A DNA stretch of 64,000 bases. It comes from Liolophura sinensis (lineage: Eukaryota; Mollusca; Polyplacophora; Chitonida; Chitonidae). The notes below the pieces were generated by a model that saw nothing but the letters and a program-made list of their open reading frames with translations, searched no databases and had not been told where the DNA came from. The position numbers and the translations under genes are program-made. Numbering within the stretch: the first letter of the stretch is position 1; the number at the start of each line of letters is the position of its first letter. Shown piece by piece: positions 36,401 to 46,100 of the stretch. The stretch spans positions 862,169-926,168 of the forward strand of contig NC_088297.1 in NCBI RefSeq assembly GCF_032854445.1, given 5' to 3'.

Positions 36401-38595
36401 AAGGTTTCATTAAATGGAAACAAAGCCATCATGTAGACCTCCTTCCTTTATGTCCCGCCATTTTCTTGATTTCATTTTCAATTTCCAATCCAGAAAGCGC
36501 AAGGATGCAGCTGAGCACAGACGGGAGATGAAAATAATGGCAAGTCACGGTGGAAGCCGAGTTAGCCCTAACCACGTGCTTTCCATGGACGATGGAAAAA
36601 GAAACCTGAAAGCCAACCAGCTAGAGTAAGATTACGTTTGTCTGGGCAGGAGGTGGGATTGGTGGTGGCTGTGGGGTTGGAGGTAGAAGTGGGAGGTGAG
36701 GTTGACTGTGAGGTTGGAGGTGGTTGTAGGGGTGGCTATGTAAGCCCCGTGAGGACATCTCACCCCGCGGCACCACGGTGCAAATCGCACGCGAAAGAAA
36801 CCTTTCTCGTGCTGCGGCCCGCGACCTGCTGGACGCGACACGAGGGTGACGAGGACGGTCACCCTTCGCGACCACGTGATGTAGGCCTACGTACTATAGA
36901 TCAATACTAGTAATCTGTAGGGCAGCCCGCTGAAAGAAATTGGCATTTGTTTGTAAGGGACATTCTTAAACCTTGCACTACGGTGTTCCCCGGTAGTGGG
37001 TGGCCATGCCCGGTTTTCTCCCACCATAATAATGACCAGCTTCATATAAGTGAAATATTCTTGAGTACGGCGTAAAGCACCAATAAAATAAATACATAAA
37101 TAAATAACAGATCGATGATGAGACAACGATGGCACAACGTAGGATGACCACTGAGCTACAGCCATGATATATCTGTGTGTAAACATGCTATGCTTGCTTT
37201 GATCACAGAAGGTTCGTTGTCAGTATTTTTCACATGACGTCGGCAGCACGCCAGTTCCGCAGTAAATATATTGATCACGTGACGTTTCTCCTCTGCCGCC
37301 GTTCATTCAATATCACTGACGAGGAACATTAGTACAGAGTTCACTGAACTACGTGTACTTTGATTCACTGGCGGCCCCTTCTCAGCACTTTATCTGTATA
37401 GTGCTTTTCGGGCATCTTTACTATATCCTCCTTTATCTATGTAATATTTGTCCATCCATGTCTATACGTCCATGTGATATCTTTCCATGTGCACCTACAT
37501 CGTATGTCAGCCATGAGACAAACCCAGAATCATAATGTTTACAAATAAATGGTAAGGTTTTTTTTTTCTCTCTCTCTCACTATTTTGTAATATGGAATTA
37601 ACTATGATCCCTTTATTGTCGTCACTGGTAACAGTGAAGTGGTAACAAATTATGTTCGGAGTATCTGTGAATATTGCCTACCTCAAGCATGTGGCAGTCT
37701 GGCTGAAATACGACAAAGCATATTTGTACAGAGTATAGATTGTAAGTATTTTAACTAGAAGATTAACCATTTGACCATTGTCAACACATTCATTTTAAAT
37801 GTTTTCTTGAATGGAGTTTTACACCATACTCTGACAGAGCCCAGTTAGGCAAAACTGTTTTACCCGCACAATAAGCTCAGTGTGGATGACATTGCTGGAA
37901 GTCAGGAGTTTGCCAACGATCGTAATGTAAGACCACCTCAAATACACCAAAATTCCGTGTCGAAACAATGTAGGGTTAAACTAACACTTGATGCGACTGA
38001 AAGGTTAGCTCCTTAAAAGGATACAGAATCGACGCCGATTGGCTGACGGTGGAGATAGGGTTGCCTGGGTTAAAGAGTGTAGCTCTGGTCACACTTGAAT
38101 AAATATGCCATACCGATACTTAATATTCAGCTTAGGGTATGCATAGCTTAGACTGCCTATCTCTACGACCGACCAGACCAGTCAGAAACGACTCGGTGTC
38201 CCCTTAATCCATGACATCTGTTACGTTGTGGAATGTGATATCGATCTGCACACATAATCGGATTTTACTGATTGATTTATTTCACCGTTTGTTCTTTCAG
38301 ATCGATTTTTCCCCCGAGTAGGAATCACAGAAGAGCAGACCTGAATTCCAGTCTGCAAGCAGCCACGCCCTCAAAGATCTCCATGACAACCGATGCAACT
38401 GACAGCGTCAAACGCGAGGAGGAAGGCCGGAAGCGCCACAAGAGGCGCCACCGGAAGAAGAAACACCGTGAGGAGGAGACAACTGACGAGACTCCTGATT
38501 TGCACAACTATAACTACCATCGGTTTTCTGAACCTGACAGGGTGGACCACAGTGGACTTCGGACTCGGGAAAGTACAGAGGTTACGGAGATGTAA
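6423..38595 (+). CDS. Unnamed single-pass type I membrane protein, six exons, 322 residues
   Basis: Joined from exons 6423-6477, 19159-19318, 20338-20486, 34807-34984, 36494-36625 and 38301-38595. The splice phases (1, 0/2 combinations) all close, and the total of 969 bases is exactly 323 codons. Predicted order: signal peptide (1-18), ectodomain (19-157) with Cys56, Cys63 and Cys127 and N-glycosylation sequons at Asn102 and Asn106, membrane helix (158-177), stop-transfer RKRK (181-184), and a tail with a basic block (about 268-281, KRHKRRHRKKKH). It ends in V-T-E-M, which could be a class I PDZ ligand. The V-E-I-E-F-Y and VAINVKMQF strands around an amphipathic helix recall a SEA-like fold; this is a guess. 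I do not recognise the family. It is divergent from ECHDC3 and convergent with AChBP. Almost all of its 32 kb is repeat-filled intron. Confidence 0.75.
6753..6906 (-). mobile_element. SINE-A fragment, reverse
   Basis: Begins TTTATTTATTTATTTGATTG and continues through ACTCAAGAATATTC and GCGACCAGCATTATGGT to GAAGCCAGCATG. The tRNA-like head and part of the middle are missing. Confidence 0.85.
7379..7617 (+). mobile_element. SINE-A copy, near full length
   Basis: Head GGCTTCCGTGGCTCAGTCGG, B-box GTGAGTTCAAGTCC, tail ACACCAATCAAATAAAT. It ends about 130 bases before the 42-bp array. It lacks a short middle piece around the GTCTGCCAGCAACCTGC segment. Confidence 0.9.
10338..13770. repeat. Higher-order repeat of about 1,986 bp inside the 42-bp array
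   Basis: Blocks starting at 10338 and 12324 are nearly base-identical, as are 10592-11497 and 12578-13483; both pairs are offset by 1,986 bp (47 units with some 44-bp variants). A unit-sized insertion around 13480-13530 shifts the later offset to about 2,030. The second copy runs into the assembly gap. Confidence 0.9.
13771..13970. other. Assembly gap of 200 N
   Basis: Exactly 200 undetermined bases, probably a placeholder length. It lies within the minisatellite where the second higher-order copy should continue. Confidence 0.99.
14460..15330. repeat. Local duplication of about 514 bp inside the 42-bp array
   Basis: The run from about 14465 (TTCGCAGTACACTGAGCC, then GTGTGTGACCGC) recurs from about 14979, including the rare variants TATCAAACATG and ACATTGAGCCC in the same order. 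Confidence 0.8.
17703..17915 (+). mobile_element. SINE-A copy, 3' end lost
   Basis: Head GGGGCCTCCGTGACTCAGTT, B-box GAGTTCAAGTCC, then an expanded C-rich run (17852-17872), ending near CACCATAATGTTGGCAG. The tail is missing. Confidence 0.85.
18007..18897. repeat. 81-bp tandem array, about 11 units
   Basis: Unit reads AGCAGCGACGACAGTGTGAT, AGTTGGCATATGGTCACA, TAACTGGTGAAATACGACT, ACAGCAAAGAGAGTAAAACC. Units are almost identical; the main variable site is ACACATAAC versus ACATATAAC. The length is a multiple of three, so the minus strand shows open frames of about 300 codons that are not genes. Part of the unit occurs once in two dispersed elements at 46.5 and 48.8 kb. Confidence 0.96.
18838..19105 (+). 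mobile_element. Dispersed element X, copy 1 (source of the 81-bp array)
   Basis: After the last array unit the sequence continues GGCCTCTTGTCAATTTTCCT, TTTTTATTCCAATTGTTCA, and later AAATTACTCAATGC and ATCACATTTAACGG. The same order of segments is seen at 46542-46800 and 48757-49055. Class of element unknown; no coding capacity seen. Confidence 0.6.
19159..19318 (+). CDS. Exon 2: ectodomain, first half
   Basis: Acceptor TTAGCAG before 19159 and donor GACAT|GTAAGT after 19318. It encodes residues 19-72, beginning DARAVEIEFYNIGLSEW and including NAYCPSHLKECGL with two cysteines seven residues apart. Codon use is richer in G and C than the surrounding intron. Confidence 0.82.
19585..19693 (-). 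mobile_element. SINE-A fragment, reverse
   Basis: ACTTATACGGTGGCAGCCAG, CATTATGGTAGGAGGGAACC and CCCACGACCATCTACAGG match the family middle. Both ends are lost. Confidence 0.8.
19908..20268 (+). mobile_element. SINE-B copy, full length, forward
   Basis: The tRNA-like head starts GACCGGCCCCCATAGCACAG and includes a B-box (GGCTCAATCC). The body contains the CATATGAC-type core as CAGATGACTGAAAAATTGTT. The 3' end is AAACCCCAAGCACTCACTCG plus (ACTC)-type repeats. Confidence 0.88.
20338..20486 (+). CDS. Exon 3: ectodomain, second half
   Basis: Acceptor TTTCTGTAG and donor AAGAA|GTAAGT. It encodes residues 73-121, with VAINVKMQFNTSMNTT containing two sequons (N-T-S and N-T-T). Phase 2 in and phase 1 out both match the neighbours. 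Confidence 0.82.
20880..24450. repeat. Higher-order repeat of about 739 bp in the left third of the 41-bp array
   Basis: The rare variant GATGCTCTCAGTC recurs near 21269, 21719, 22459, 23196, 23400 and 24140. Spacings of 740, 737 and 740 equal 18 units of 41 bp. Neighbouring variants (GGGGCAGAC, GGAGAAGAC) keep the same order. Confidence 0.8.
25000..34400. repeat. Higher-order repeat of about 3.2-3.3 kb in the right two thirds of the 41-bp array
   Basis: Rare markers recur in order: GGAGCTGACTAGAC near 26588, 29832 and 33117; TTTGGGGATTTAATG near 26285, 29530 and 32813; GATTGCATATTGGAG near 28098 and 31261. Spacings are 3,163 to 3,285 bp, or about 77-80 units. Confidence 0.8.
34807..34984 (+). 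CDS. Exon 4: stalk and membrane helix
   Basis: Acceptor CTTTTTCAG, donor TGGAG|GTAACT. It encodes residues 123-180: IIKNCRDALKVATESW, a proline-containing linker (HLSPPPTTRANE), then the 20-residue hydrophobic helix starting IIIPIAFVALF. Confidence 0.85.
34985..36493 (+). other. Intron 4 of the membrane-protein gene
   Basis: Mostly the degenerate 53-bp array. No other content recognised. Confidence 0.7.
35120..36420. repeat. Degenerate 53-bp tandem array
   Basis: Unit of the type TTACGTTTCACTGAATGG, AAAATTGGGCACATCTTAAA, TAAACCTTACAGGTG. A homogeneous core lies at about 35530-35880 with period 53; units on both sides are far more diverged. Confidence 0.9.
36494..36625 (+). CDS. Exon 5: juxtamembrane cytoplasmic tail
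   Basis: Pyrimidine-rich acceptor (CCAATCCAG) and donor CTAGA|GTAAGA. It encodes RKRKDAAEHRREMK and the Ser/Asn/His-rich stretch after it. The basic residues directly follow the membrane helix and set the N-out, C-in topology. Confidence 0.8.
36626..38300 (+). other. Intron 5 of the membrane-protein gene
   Basis: Contains a G-rich run of GGTGG/GGAGG motifs (36645-36735), a GC-rich patch to about 36870, a SINE-A 3' fragment and a T/CT-rich microsatellite at 37558-37580. The remainder is featureless. Confidence 0.65.
37000..37110 (+). mobile_element. SINE-A 3' fragment
   Basis: Retains TGCCCGGTTTTCTCCCACCA, AAGTGAAATATTCTTGAG, TACGGCGTAAAGCACCAAT and an AAATAAATACATAAATAAAT tail. Confidence 0.85.
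38301..38595 (+). CDS. Exon 6: basic tail and stop
   Basis: Acceptor GTTCTTTCAG. The 97 codons contain a dense basic cluster (GRKRHKRRHRKKKH), an acidic run (EEETTDET), NYNYHRF, and the C terminus ESTEVTEM before TAA. This is the longest coding exon and has clearly coding composition compared with its flanks. Confidence 0.85.
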
Positions 38596-39076
38596 ATTTG
38601 CTTCCCGCAAGCTGGGAAAACCTCAGACGTAAAATGAATGATTGCAAACCAACAACAACATGTTTTTATTTTTTTTGAGGGTCTAATTTTCATTTGATTA
38701 CTGTCTCCTTGACAAGACAATCATCTATTAAGGATTTGTTCTTCCATTCAACATCTGATTTTTCTTTCATGCCAAAATGATTATCGTAAGAGGGTAATTC
38801 GTCTGATAACAGTTGCTTTTTTAAACATCGGCATATTTTCCAGCATTGCGATTCAGACAATCATGTGTATGTATTGATAGCACAGGGAAGTCGTGTTTAC
38901 GTGAAATACTGTACTATTTGCGTACGCGCATGTGCTATTCATATACTCTATATTCATTCGCATACATTTATGTATTTCATACAGGTGTGCTTGTCTCATC
39001 TTTTAATAGAATCTTCGTATTATTGGAATATTTTGCTTAATGGCATAGTTGTAAAATATAAGTTATATAGTTGTAA

Positions 39077-39082
39077 AATAAA
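39077..39082 (+). terminator. Candidate polyadenylation signal
   Basis: AATAAA 482 bases after the stop codon of the membrane-protein gene. A second AATAAA lies at 39195-39200. Which one is used is unknown. Confidence 0.35.
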
Positions 39083-39325
39083 AATATCTGACGAAACTAA
39101 TAACACCGATACTGAGAAATGTAAATGGACCCTTGTCCTGAAGTGAAGTTACAAAGCGATTCAAATTTTTTGTTTGTGTCAGAAACTCCATTGAAATAAA
39201 TTTACATAGCTGAAAGTTTTTTCTGGTCAACTGAAATGACGTTCTTCAAGAAATATATAGACAAATTCGAGCTTACGCTGAAAAATATGAAAATGGCGTA
39301 TATGTATTCGTGTATAATAAGGAGT

Positions 39326-39571
39326 GAAGGGAGTGAGGGCTTGGCGTTTAACGTCGGTACTCAACAATTTTTCAGTCATATGACGACGAAGGAATCATTA
39401 GGGCGCATGTACGTGTAATGTGCCTCCTTGTTGCAGGACGGATTTCCATCTAAGAGCGGTGGAAATCCGTTTTGCGTACATGCACCCTAATGATTCCTTC
39501 GTCGTCATATGACTGAATAATTGTTAAGTACGACGTTAAACCCCAAGCACTCACTCACTCACTTAAATTAA
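39326..39571. mobile_element. Two SINE-B 3' ends in inverted orientation (palindrome)
   Basis: Left arm 39326-39449 is a reverse SINE-B 3' part, from AGTGAGGGCTTGGCGTTTAA to GGACGGATTTCCA. Right arm 39456-39571 repeats it as the complement, from AGCGGTGGAAATCCG to ACTCACTCACTCAC. The right arm lacks about 20 bases (the GTGCCTCCTTGTTGC segment). Confidence 0.85.
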
Positions 39572-40479
39572 ATGATCAAATACGACGTAAAACCCAAAGC
39601 ATTCATAAACGAAGTCAAACAATACGAGTCTACCCGAGCGAAGCACCCATACATATGCATGGCAATGCACGGGTCAATCGAACAAATAAAGATTCGGGTA
39701 TTATCAGGTACAGGACTACGATGGAAGTGTCGTAAACTGTATGAATGAAATCGAGGTATGTTGGGAGATAATAAATACAGCTATGCTGGCAACAAGACGT
39801 AAATGTTACAAACTCCTTCAGATGTGAACATATTTGCAGCCAACGGTCGACCTGAGAGATACGCCATGTTACGTGTCGACAAGACAAACACAGATCTGAT
39901 CATTGTCTAATAAATACACGAAATAATCCATAAATCAGTAACGCAACGACAAGAAATCATTTCAGAAAAACGATCCACATACCGTCTCGTAAACCCTGGT
40001 GCATAGTTATGGTTGAAACAGCCGTATGTGTTCTGACAGGGCGCACTCATAAACACTGTTTACTGATTTTATTACCGGTACGTGCGCCTAGTTATTTCCC
40101 TTAATAGAACACAGGCACGTGCGCTTGCAAGCTATTGGATATGACATTTAGTTAGATACACGCAAAAATAAACGAATATATGAAATTAATAGTACATCAG
40201 ACGCAACTGCCCAGTTGTATAACTATAAACACTGTTTTCACTTGTTCTTAAATATCTCTATAAGTTTACATTTTCATTCGAAGCAAACTGCCCGCTTGAG
40301 CAAATCATTAAAATAAAGATAATATATAGGTGTTTAGGGATGTGTTGTGTTTTCTACTTTCTCTTGATCTTGACTCTTGATAATGATTCTGGTAAATTCA
40401 CGACGTCTTATATTGATTCAAATTAGACATGGATTCTGAGAAATTCAGGTGTAATGAGGTTATCTTCCACAATTCAAAA

Positions 40480-42690
40480 CTCAGACTGAAAAGCACAAAC
40501 AATGCTGGTCAGGAAGTGCAGAACTTCTGTCAGAACGGTCAAACTCCGGATATTGTGTCGAGGGAAAACTTATCATGTCTGTATGAGAATGTGTAAAACT
40601 TTTCTCAGTACAGTCACACATCGGATATTGACAGGAGAAAACTTATCATGCTGTATCCGAATGTGTGAAACTTTTCTCAGTACAGTCGAACACCGGACAT
40701 TGTGTGGAGAGAACTTATCTTGGCTGTATCCAAATGTGTAGGCCTAAAAATTTTCTCAGTACAATCGAACAGCGAGTACTGTATGGCGAAAACTTATCAT
40801 GCCTGTATCCGAAAGTGAGTGAGTGAGTCATTGAAGTTTGGGGGTTTTAACGTCGTACAATTTTTCAGTCATATGACGACGAAGGAATCCTTAGTGTGTA
40901 TGTGATGTGCCTCCTTGTTACAGGACGGATTTCCACCGCTCTTTTATCTAGTGCTGCTTCAATGAAACGACTTACCGAAGGCAAGTATGCCGCCCGAGCC
41001 CATTATATTGATACGGGTCAACCAGTTATTACACTTTCCTCTTCATGATGACGCCAAGCGAAGAAGTTACAACTTCCTCTTTAAAGTCTTGTGACTCGAC
41101 ACATGTTTGATCCTGGATCTACCGCTCCCGAAGCGGACGTTCTATGTATCGGAAAGTGTAAAACTTTTCTCAGTACAGACGAACACCGGACACTGTATGC
41201 AGAAAAATTTATCATGCCTGTATCCGAAAGTGTAAAATTATTCTCAGTACAGAGGAACACCGGACATGGTGTGGAGAGAACTTATTATGGTTGTATCCGA
41301 ATGTGTAAAAGTTTTCTCAGTGCTGTCAAACACCAGACACTGTATGTAGAAAGATTATCATGTCAGTATTTGAATGTGAGAAACACCCCCCCCCCCCCAC
41401 CCCAGAGGCAGTCAAGCATGGACATCGTACTAGGAACTTATCATACATATATCAGAAAAGTGTGAAACTTCTCATAGTACACACAAAATGCCCGACATCG
41501 TACTTAGGAAATATTATCATGTCTGTGTCGGAATGTGTGAATCTTCTCTCGGTACAGTCAAACGCCAGACATTGTATGAAGGAAACTTTTCATGTCTGTA
41601 TCGGAATGTGTGAATCTTCTCTCGGTACAGTCAAACGCCAGACATCGTACTCAGGAAATTTATCATGTCTGTGTCGGAATGTGTGAATATTCTCTCGGTA
41701 CAGTCAAACGCCAGACATTGTATGAAGGAAACTTATCATGTCTGTATCGGAATGTGTGAATCTTCTCTCGGTACAGTCAAACGCGTCTTGCTTGTATCAG
41801 AATGCGTGAAACTTCTCGCAGTACATTGAAACGCCAAAGATTGTATGAAGGACAGTGAATACGTCTGTTTCAGAATGTGTGAAACATCTCGCTGTAAAGT
41901 GAAACGCCGAAGATTGTATGAAGGACAGTGATTACGTCTGTTTCAGAATGTGTGAAACATCTCGCTGTAAAGTGAAACGCCGAAGATTGTATGAAGGAAA
42001 GTTATTATTTCTGTTTAGGAATGTGTGAAACATCTCGCAGTAAAGTGAAACATCAGACATTGTGTGGAGAAAACTTAACATCAATGTATGAGAATTTGTG
42101 AAACATCTTGCAGTACAGTCAATCGACGGACATTGAGTACAAAGGAAACTGATCATGCCTGTATGAAAATGTGGGAAACATATCCCAGTACAGTCAATCA
42201 CAGGACATTATATGCAGGAAACTGATCATCAGTGCATGAGAATATAGGGAGACATCTCTCAGTACAGTCAAATGTCGGACGTTGTATGGAGGATTGTTAT
42301 TATGCCTCTATCAGAATTTGAGACACGTCTCCCAGTGCAGTCAAACAGTGGGCATCGTACCTAGAAAACTTATCATGTCTGTACTGGAATGTGAGACACG
42401 TCTTCCAGTGCAATCAAACAGTGGGCATCGTACCTAGAAAACTTATCATGTCTGTATTGGAATGTGAGACACGTCTCCCAGTGCAGTCAAATAACGGACA
42501 TTGTACCAAGAAAACTTATCATGTCTGTATTGGAATGTGAGACACGTCTTCCAGTGCAATCAAACAGTGGGCATCGTACCTAGAAAACTGATCATGTCTT
42601 TACTGGAATGTGAGAAACGTCTCCCAGTGCAGTCAAATAGCGGACTTTGTATGAAGTAAACTTATCATTCCTGTATCGGATATATAAAAA
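40480..42690. repeat. Degenerate 60-73-bp tandem array, copy 1
   Basis: Units of the type AACTTATCATGTCTGTAT, CGGAATGTGTGAAAC, CTCAGTACAGTCAAAC, GGACATTGTA. Most are diverged. The last few (about 42360-42650) are of the regular 73-bp type with GAGACACGTCT. Confidence 0.9.
40815..41145 (-). mobile_element. SINE-B copy inserted in the array, reverse
   Basis: GTGAGTGAGTGAGTCATTGA at the left; CGACACATGTTTGATCCTGG and GCTCCCGAAGCGGACG (head complement) at the right. The same insertion is present at the same place in copy 2, so it predates the duplication. Confidence 0.88.
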
Positions 42691-42822
42691 TTACTTCATC
42701 CGTAACGAATCATATATTAAATATCTAAAACCATTTGACAGAAGAACACATAGGGCTATAAGTTTATGATTTAACAATTCTTTATGCATTCGGTAGAGAG
42801 TTACATGTCTAAGGCAGGAACA

Positions 42823-43159
42823 TTAGTCTTTCCTGAGAAACTGTACTGAGAATTCCACAGAGCTGTATGTCCCTGGGCAGCAGTCGTACTTCTTCTCCTT
42901 TCGCACACCCTCTATGTACTGCACCTCCCATTTCGGATTGGTGTACAGATCTGACACTTCCATGTGCTTCTTACCGGGTTCGACGTCAACATATGAAGTG
43001 TCATGGACCCAGGATCCCACTCGAAAGACGCACGTGACGTTAACGGAATTCTCAGAGATTGGGCAGGAGGCTTCCACGTGTAGCGCGGACACAAAGTAGA
43101 CCCCACCGTCGTGTTCTACGATAATGGCGTTGTCGTTCAGTTTCTCGGGTGCGTGAACA
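42823..43159 (-). CDS. AChBP: AChBP copy 1, exon 4 (Cys-loop, loops B and C, stop)
   Basis: Acceptor TTTATTTCAG, then residues 121-231 and TAA. It contains the short Cys-loop SCPISENSVNVTC, loop B VGSWVHD, and loop C KKYDCCPGTYSSVEF. It ends at QFLRKD. Confidence 0.96.
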
Positions 43160-46100
43160 CTGAAATAAATGGGAATATTTCAGAATACTATTTTCATGTG
43201 ATATTAAATGTGATGACAACATACAATTTTGAACAATTTTAGACCAGTCAGGACTAATCAGTTCCAACTGAAATCATCTTTTAACCTAATTCTATTGCAC
43301 CTATGCTGGTAAAGGACTTATAATTTGTGACCATTTAAGCATTTCTAGGGAGAACCTATGCTGGTAAAGGACGTATAATTTGTGACCATTTAAGCATTTC
43401 TAGGAAGAGAGGGAATAAAGCCTTTGCTGATGTAAATTGACAGGAGGCAGTATTTCACCAGTTACGTGTAACCATTTGCTCTCACACATTGGTGAAAATA
43501 AAAGGTCGACGAAGTTCTTGTGACCGTTTGCACAGGCTAACGTTCCTCAACTAGAGACCGCTTCTCTTCCACGACTATTTTAACCAGTTTGCATGTTCAT
43601 CAGCAGGTCACATGCTGGTCTCTTCACAGAAAGCATGTATGAAGCTTTCCATGTATTCCAATACAATATCGATTAAATACCGGTAACAAGTATAGATTAT
43701 CAGGAACTTGGCTAAAGATATCTAGTCTTTAAAGATGAAGGTGATAATGGTAAACAAGAATTTATATGAAGTAAAGTTGTAGAGTTTCTCTCACATTTGA
43801 TAATGAGGATGGTAATAGGGCGTCTAGATAACATCTATGTCTGATCTTGAGGTCAGGTCCACGTAATTAGGCATTCCCTTTTTCGGAATGTTCCTGATTT
43901 TAGATCTGATGGACAACGCCATTTTCTGGAATTATTTATGTATAAGTCGGTGGCATGATTTTTACGAAACCCAGGTGTCCGGAGCAAACATTGATTTAAG
44001 AGTGCAGCTGAATTAAAGAGGGGACGGGCACAACTTACGCGCACCTCATAGCGCAGAATTGGAAAGATATACCTCTATACGCGTTTACGGCCACAACATT
44101 TCTGTATCTATCGACTTCGTGGACGTCACTGTTTTAGTTCAAAGAGCCGGCAAGATGTCTAGTCTTTGAAGAAGCACGGAATATTACGTCATTCCCAGCC
44201 CTTGCTGTCACCCCCAAACTTACCCATTGTAAAGAGTGAGATCTGGAATCCAAATCGCGTCCTGGGGAAAAGCCACTTTCTCCACGCCGTGATGAAGATT
44301 GCTGTCCCATCGCAACCGAGAGTCGTGCCAGGACTATAATATACAACACAAACATAGCTCATGGCAATCACACGGAAAGATCAGGTGAATATGTCAGTGG
44401 TCATTAGACGGAAAGATCAGGTGAATCAGTCAGCGGTAATCAGAGGAAAAGATCAGGTGAATCAGTCAGCGGTAATCAGAGGGAAAGATCAGGTGTATAT
44501 GTGAGTGGTAATCGGACGGAAAGTTCATGTCAATCAAATAGTGGTGTTCAGATGGAAAAAGTAAGAAACCGTGAATGAATCAGTGGTAATCAGACAGAAA
44601 TTGTAAGAAACCGTGAATGAATCAGTGGTAATCAGACAGAAATGGTAAGAAGCCGTGAATGAATCAGTGGTAATCAGACAGAAATGCTAAGAAACCATGA
44701 ATCAATCAGTGGTAATCAAACAGAAATGGTAAGAAACCATGAATCAATCAGTGGTAATTAAACGGAAATGGTAAGAAACTGTAAACCAATCAGTGGTTAT
44801 CAGACGGACAATGTAAAAAAAAGCGGCCAGAAAAAAGAGAGTTCATTAACTAAATGTTTTAGTGTTAGTTATCCAATCGGAACTGGCGTTATTTAGAATA
44901 CAGTATGCCCATTGGTTCACTAAGTCGGGTTAAAGTATTTTACCCCGAGTAAGCAGACTTAGCCCCGAGTTAGCCAGCCAATCACAAATGTTCTTTTAAA
45001 CATCGTTTGGGGCCTTACGCCTGTAATATCCTTGTAACGGTGATCTCCCCTTGCCACTGTGAGACTTGCCACCAGCTGCGTGGGTGTGCCTCATGTAATC
45101 CGATCGATGATCTGATACTGTACCCTGATTACTTAAGTAATGTTTTCTGCCGTGAAAAAAATGTAGTAAATAAATTTCTGTGAGAATAAAGAAACTGAAT
45201 CGAATGAATGAATAGAATGTTCTACCTCCATGATGGGACACTGTATTCGGACTACATGAGTTTTTTTATTCTCTTTTTCTTTGACAGCCAAAAAATAAAA
45301 ATTATAACACTATTCCTTATCTACGGTTCAGTAGTTTTATGTGTATTGTGCAAAACTAAATATGTTAAAAGGAACTACTGTTCACAAAGAGATGTACCTG
45401 AGACAGCCAGACGGTCACGGACACTTCCCCTTCGTCCTCTTCGACTTCGTCCAATTGGATCAAAGTAAAATCGACCGTGACTTTTACCCCGTGGTCACGA
45501 CTCTCTTTCGGAAGAACAGTCTTGTCGTAGCCGGCTAACAGCTGGTTGTGCACCGAGGATATGTCGTAGTAGAAGTCACCTTGGCTAAATCAACAAAACA
45601 GAATTGTTTTTTTCACATGTTTCGACAGGAAAGTAAGAAAATGATGACGACTGTGACACAGGGTTACACAGACCGCCAGGGTTATTGTAACTGGGTCATT
45701 CACCACACCTAGATCGTTACAGACGCCACCGCACAAACAGACGGGAAGGGTTATTGTAAACTGGCCATTCACCACACCTAGTTGTTATATTTGATTTGAT
45801 TTATTTCATTTATTTGATTGGTGTTTTACGCAGTACGCAGTATCTCACTTATGCTGCGGCGGCCAGCATTATGGTGGGAGGAAACCGGGCAGAGCTAGGG
45901 GGAAACCCACGACCATCCGCAGGTTGCTGTTAGACCTTCCCACATACGGCCAGAGAGGAAGCCAGCATGAGCTGGACTTGAACTCACAGCGACCGCATTG
46001 GTGAGAGACTCCTGGGTCATTACGCTGTGCTTGCGCGCTAACCAACTAAGTCACGGAGGCCCCCTATATTTGATTGTTTTGATACTTTTAACATGAACAA

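Larger units (their letters stand above)
38596..40119 (+). other. 3' untranslated region and flank of the membrane-protein gene
   Basis: AT-rich. It holds two AATAAA candidates (39077 and 39195) and a SINE palindrome. No gene seen between 39600 and 40119. Confidence 0.5.
40120..44830. repeat. Segmental duplication, copy 1 (carries AChBP exons 3-4)
   Basis: From TGCGCTTGCAAGCTATTGGA onward this matches 58323-64000 base by base apart from small indels and differing array lengths. It includes the SINE-B, the 60-73-bp array, AChBP exons 4 and 3, and the repeats beyond. The right limit is unknown because copy 2 is cut by the window end. Confidence 0.9.

Noticed and set aside
36621-36910. Open frames in the G-rich stretch of intron 5
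   Set aside because: Low-complexity Gly/Val- or Pro/His-rich translations from GGTGG/GGAGG repeats. They start at the intron's donor and have no homology signal.
38325-38720. Minus-strand frames across the last exon of the membrane-protein gene
   Set aside because: They are antisense shadows. The plus-strand frame has matching splice phase and coding composition.
40502-42201. Several 80-124-codon frames in the 60-73-bp array
   Set aside because: They follow the repeat units (CESVKLFSVQ- and HIRMCKTFLS-type repeats), differ between the two duplicate copies, and break at unit indels.
44134-44371. 60-73-codon frames overlapping AChBP exon 3
   Set aside because: Alternative frames of a well-supported exon; they read through its splice sites.
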